In this document: piece after piece, positions 61,577-64,000 of the stretch
Layout of the letters: every line of letters begins with the position of its first letter
Numbering within the stretch: position 1 is the stretch's first letter
NCBI GenBank assembly: GCA_934512155.1
Contig: CAKSWS010000005.1
Location: forward strand, 1-64,000
Direction: 5' to 3'
Source of the DNA: an uncultured Eubacterium sp.
Lineage (GTDB): Bacteria; Bacillota; Clostridia; Oscillospirales; Acutalibacteraceae
Length of the DNA: 64,000 bases
Notes under the pieces: model-generated
Databases searched by the model: none
What the model was told of the DNA's origin: nothing
Seen by the model: only the letters and a program-made list of their open reading frames with translations
Program-made: the position numbers and the translations under genes

Positions 61577-62918
61577 TCCAAACCTTAACGGCTTTGCGGA
61601 CGGCGAGTCTATTTTCGGCGACGATGCGAAGCAAAATAACGATGTTTCCCAGTTTAATATAAATGATGATGAGCAAAAGAATTTTGAAAATCCGGACTTT
61701 AGGGTGGCGGAAAAAGACGACCTGGGGAATGTGATTTCCAACGAACCGGCAGAAGAAAAAGCTGCCGAGATAGGTTCTCTTAATACAGATTATTTATCTG
61801 CTGAAAATCATCACAGGCATCACCGTTCAAGCGATTCACATCACAGCGGTTCTCATCATCACAGCCATTCACACAGCCATGGCAAGCACAGGCACAAACA
61901 TAAAAAGAAAATGCCTTTGCCTTTAAAAATCGCAATTACTGTTTTGGTAATTTTGCTTATTGTGGCAGTTGTTGCAGGCGGCACAGTTTTTTATTTGCAT
62001 CAAACCGGTAAAAAAGATTTAGTTGTGGAAACGGCAACTCCCGAATATGAGGAAACCATTGAATATAACGGCGGCACTTATGTTTATGATAAAAATAAAA
62101 TAGCTTTTGCTTTTATCGGTGTTGATAAAAGCGATATTGATGCAACTGCCGATGATGAATACGGTAATTCCGGTCAGGCAGATACGGATATGGTAGCCGT
62201 TTTTGATACAAAAACCGGTGCTGTAAGTCTTATTGTTATCCCTCGTGATACAATGGTAGATATTGATTTGTACTCTGCTTCGGGCATTTTTTTAAGAACC
62301 GAGCAAAAACAGCTTTGTCTTGCCTATGCTTACGGCGACGGCGGCGAAAATTCTTGCACTAACGTAACTTCTGCTTTAAGTCGTATTCTTAAAAATGTGC
62401 CTATTGAAAAATATTTTGCTCTTGATTTAGAGGGCATTGCACCTCTTAATGACGCTGTAGGCGGTGTAACGGTAACTTCTCTTCACGATTTTCCGGAGAA
62501 AAATATAAAAACAGGAGATACCGTTACAATAAAAGGCGATTTTGCCGAAACTTATGTAAGAAGCAGAGATATGGATTATATCGAGGCTTCTTTAAACAGA
62601 ACACAACGTCAAAGCCAATATGTTAAAGCATATGTCGGTCAATTAAGAAATGCAATAACAAATGATTTTTCTGTTGTTTCACAGCTTTACAATACCGCAA
62701 CTCAATACAGTCAAACAAATATAACGCTTAACGATGTAACTTATCTTGCGTCGCTTGCCGTTTCAAAAGGGGTAGACAGTTTTACAACTTATTCCGTAAA
62801 CGGCGAAATGAAGGCGTCGGAAAAAATTTCGCCAACAGGTGTTTATGCTGAATTTTATGCAGATGAAGATAGTTTGATGGATATTGTTATTAACTGTTTT
62901 TATACTAAAGTAGGTTGA
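61560..62918 (+). CDS. LytR-CpsA-Psr (LCP) family protein with a histidine-rich cytoplasmic tail
   Basis: 452 residues. The N-terminal 118 residues are cytoplasmic, acidic at first, then a His/Ser-rich stretch (84-114) with about twenty histidines. A membrane helix (about 121-145) leads to an extracellular LCP domain: AFAFIGVDKSD, DTDMVAVFDT, VIPRDTMVDI, LAYAYGDGGE and the Arg pair in TYVRSRDMDY/EASLNRTQRQ. LCP enzymes attach teichoic acids or other wall glycopolymers to peptidoglycan from undecaprenyl carriers. Overlap with sortase suggests co-production of two wall-attachment enzymes. The His-rich tail is unusual for the family. Confidence 0.92.
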   Translation: MRKQIDPNLNGFADGESIFGDDAKQNNDVSQFNINDDEQKNFENPDFRVAEKDDLGNVISNEPAEEKAAEIGSLNTDYLSAENHHRHHRSSDSHHSGSHHHSHSHSHGKHRHKHKKKMPLPLKIAITVLVILLIVAVVAGGTVFYLHQTGKKDLVVETATPEYEETIEYNGGTYVYDKNKIAFAFIGVDKSDIDATADDEYGNSGQADTDMVAVFDTKTGAVSLIVIPRDTMVDIDLYSASGIFLRTEQKQLCLAYAYGDGGENSCTNVTSALSRILKNVPIEKYFALDLEGIAPLNDAVGGVTVTSLHDFPEKNIKTGDTVTIKGDFAETYVRSRDMDYIEASLNRTQRQSQYVKAYVGQLRNAITNDFSVVSQLYNTATQYSQTNITLNDVTYLASLAVSKGVDSFTTYSVNGEMKASEKISPTGVYAEFYADEDSLMDIVINCFYTKVG

Positions 62919-62936
62919 TTTTAAACAGGTTACACG

Positions 62937-62964
62937 GAACTCGGGTTTTGCCCGAGTTCTTTTT
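62937..62964 (+). terminator. Terminator of the sortase-LCP operon
   Basis: GAACTCGGG pairs perfectly with CCCGAGTTC around TTTTG, then T5. Confidence 0.93.
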
Positions 62965-62983
62965 AATTTTTTTGTATTTTCTA

Positions 62984-63012
62984 TTGAAGTAAACACATTT
63001 TAATGGTAAAAT
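62984..63012 (+). promoter_or_regulatory. Promoter of the transketolase genes
   Basis: TTGAAG (62984-62989), 17 bases, TAAAAT (63007-63012). Start near 63019, leader about 123 bases. Confidence 0.65.
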
Positions 63013-63051
63013 ACTAATGATTTAATGGGGTTCTGCGGTTTGCGGAGTTTC

Positions 63052-63133
63052 TGCCGATTTTCGGCAATTTTACAAATGTGCTTTTTATCGCCCACATTTA
63101 AGGTGCATTTGGTTTTAATATTTACCGTGGGCG
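63052..63133 (+). promoter_or_regulatory. Candidate switching leader of transketolase
   Basis: A 6-bp hairpin TGCCGA/TCGGCA (63052-63066) is followed by two helices that exclude each other. AAATGTG (63074-63080) can pair with CACATTT (63093-63099). Alternatively CGCCCAC (63089-63095) can pair with GTGGGCG (63127-63133), which contains part of the ribosome site nine bases before the ATG. No riboswitch class recognised. Confidence 0.5.
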
Positions 63134-63141
63134 GAAAGGCT

Positions 63142-63996
63142 ATGGATTGTTCTATGGATAATAAGTTAAAAAAGGAACTTCAAATTTATGCCGCACAAAT
63201 AAGAATCGGCATAATTGAGGGCACCTATAACGCAAAAGCAGGTCATCCTGGCGGAAGTCTTTCTTCGGCAGATGTGCTTGCATATTTGTACGGCAAAGAA
63301 ATGCGTTATGATGCAAAAAATCCTAAAATGGAAAACAGAGACAGATTTGTTCTTTCAAAGGGACACGGTGCACCGGCTCTTTACAGTGCACTTGCTTATA
63401 AAGGATTTTTCCCTGTTGAAGATTTAAAAACACTTCGCCATATAGGTTCTTACCTTCAAGGTCATCCGAATATGAATACCGTTCCGGGTGTTGATATGAG
63501 TACAGGTTCTTTAGGTCAGGGCATCAGCGCTGCTTGCGGCATGGCAAAAGGTGCAAAATATCTTAATAAGGATATTAATGTTTATACCCTTTTGGGTGAT
63601 GGCGAGATTGAAGAAGGTCAGGTTTGGGAAGCATTTATGTTTGCAAATCAATATAAGCTTGATAATCTTTGTGTTATTATTGACTCAAACGGACTTCAAA
63701 TCGATGGTGCTTGTGAAGATGTTATGAACGCAGAGCCTATTGATGAAAAGGTTAAGGCTTTCGGTTTTGATTATATTGTTATTGACGGTAATGATTTGGA
63801 TGAAATTGAAAAAGCATTTGAAGAATTCCATAAAAGCACAAAGCCTTTTGCAATTATTATGAAAACAGTTAAGGGCAAGGGTGTTTCTTATATGGAAAAT
63901 GCCGTTGATTGGCACGGTAAAGCACCTAATGAAGAAGAATACAAAGTTGCAATGGCAGAACTTGAACAGCAACTTGCAATATTAAAGGAGGCATAA
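63142..63996 (+). CDS. Transketolase, N-terminal (ThDP pyrimidine/pyrophosphate-binding) subunit
   Basis: 284 residues from the ATG at 63142 (an alternative ATG at 63154). It corresponds to the first half of transketolase: AGHPGGSLSSADVLAYLYG, SKGHGAPALYSAL, GHPNMNTVPGVDMSTGSLGQGIS, and the ThDP motif GDGEIEEGQVWEA with the Mg-binding N in DSNGLQIDG. Split transketolases are frequent in Firmicutes; the C-terminal subunit gene should follow directly, since AAAGGAGG stands at the stop codon and the window ends there. The enzyme transfers two-carbon units in the pentose-phosphate pathway, complementing rpe at 28069. Confidence 0.93.
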   Translation: MDCSMDNKLKKELQIYAAQIRIGIIEGTYNAKAGHPGGSLSSADVLAYLYGKEMRYDAKNPKMENRDRFVLSKGHGAPALYSALAYKGFFPVEDLKTLRHIGSYLQGHPNMNTVPGVDMSTGSLGQGISAACGMAKGAKYLNKDINVYTLLGDGEIEEGQVWEAFMFANQYKLDNLCVIIDSNGLQIDGACEDVMNAEPIDEKVKAFGFDYIVIDGNDLDEIEKAFEEFHKSTKPFAIIMKTVKGKGVSYMENAVDWHGKAPNEEEYKVAMAELEQQLAILKEA

Positions 63997-64000
63997 GAAT

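Noticed and set aside
1..64000. tRNA, rRNA, insertion sequence or prophage genes
   Set aside because: None was recognised by eye; no transposase, integrase or tRNA-like cloverleaf was seen.

Overview
The window looks like chromosomal DNA from an anaerobic, spore-forming, low-GC member of the Clostridia. An Oscillospirales/Ruminococcaceae-type gut bacterium is the best fit, although this is inferred from gene content alone. The evidence is: a spoIIE sporulation phosphatase, a complete butyrate operon (thl-crt-hbd-bcd-etfB-etfA), an FprA-type flavodiiron protein (O2/NO detoxification), an SLH-domain surface protein, and a class B sortase beside a substrate ending in an SPSTG sorting signal. The DNA is AT-rich by eye, coding density is high, and many genes overlap as TAATG stop/start pairs. 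I see no tRNA, rRNA, CRISPR array, transposase, integrase or prophage.

Layout. 1-3356: two half-size ABC exporters, the first cut by the window edge. 3357-3701: a cluster of palindromic repeats. 3702-6611 (minus): an M20 peptidase resembling PM20D1, with two uncharacterised multi-pass membrane proteins (one DUF5058). 6717-9933: DUF1846 gene and pyrG behind a leader terminator. 10097-12194: MATE exporter and methyltransferase. 12232-16448: a 1,360-residue secreted protein with ten Ig-like repeats and three SLH domains. 16568-21467 (minus): glmS, spoIIE and a membrane protein. 21642-24681: acyl-CoA ligase and a CobW-type metallochaperone. 24737-28716 (minus): rpe, two unknown envelope proteins and mgtE. 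28888-36079: ABC-F ATPase, zapA-U32-maf, a PHP phosphoesterase and a GH27 alpha-galactosidase. 36168-41666: ilvE, flavodiiron protein, GPH sugar symporter and a ClC antiporter gene interrupted by an in-frame amber codon. 41980-44507: NfeD/SPFH pair and an unknown anchored protein. 45009-50937: butyrate operon. 50998-55724: asparaginase, ylmH, a GNAT-like protein, MATE and ksgA. 55818-59964: a marR-ABC-ABC operon with a perfect operator palindrome. 60148-62918: sortase substrate, sortase B and an LCP protein. 63142-63996: N-terminal half of transketolase; its partner lies beyond the edge.

How the genes work together. Most of the window is core physiology: CTP and amino-sugar synthesis, butyrate fermentation, pentose-phosphate enzymes and cell division. 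Mixed in are envelope and defence functions (surface proteins, sortase/LCP wall attachment, four multidrug-type exporter systems). The least explained parts are the PM20D1-like/DUF5058 operon, the two envelope proteins between rpe and mgtE, and the RNA leaders. Several strong promoters (TTGACA-17-TATAAT type) are followed almost at once by hairpins. The transketolase leader can form two mutually exclusive helices, one of which covers the ribosome-binding site. These leaders, the amber-interrupted ClC gene and a probably leaderless ylmH are the best candidates for new biology.
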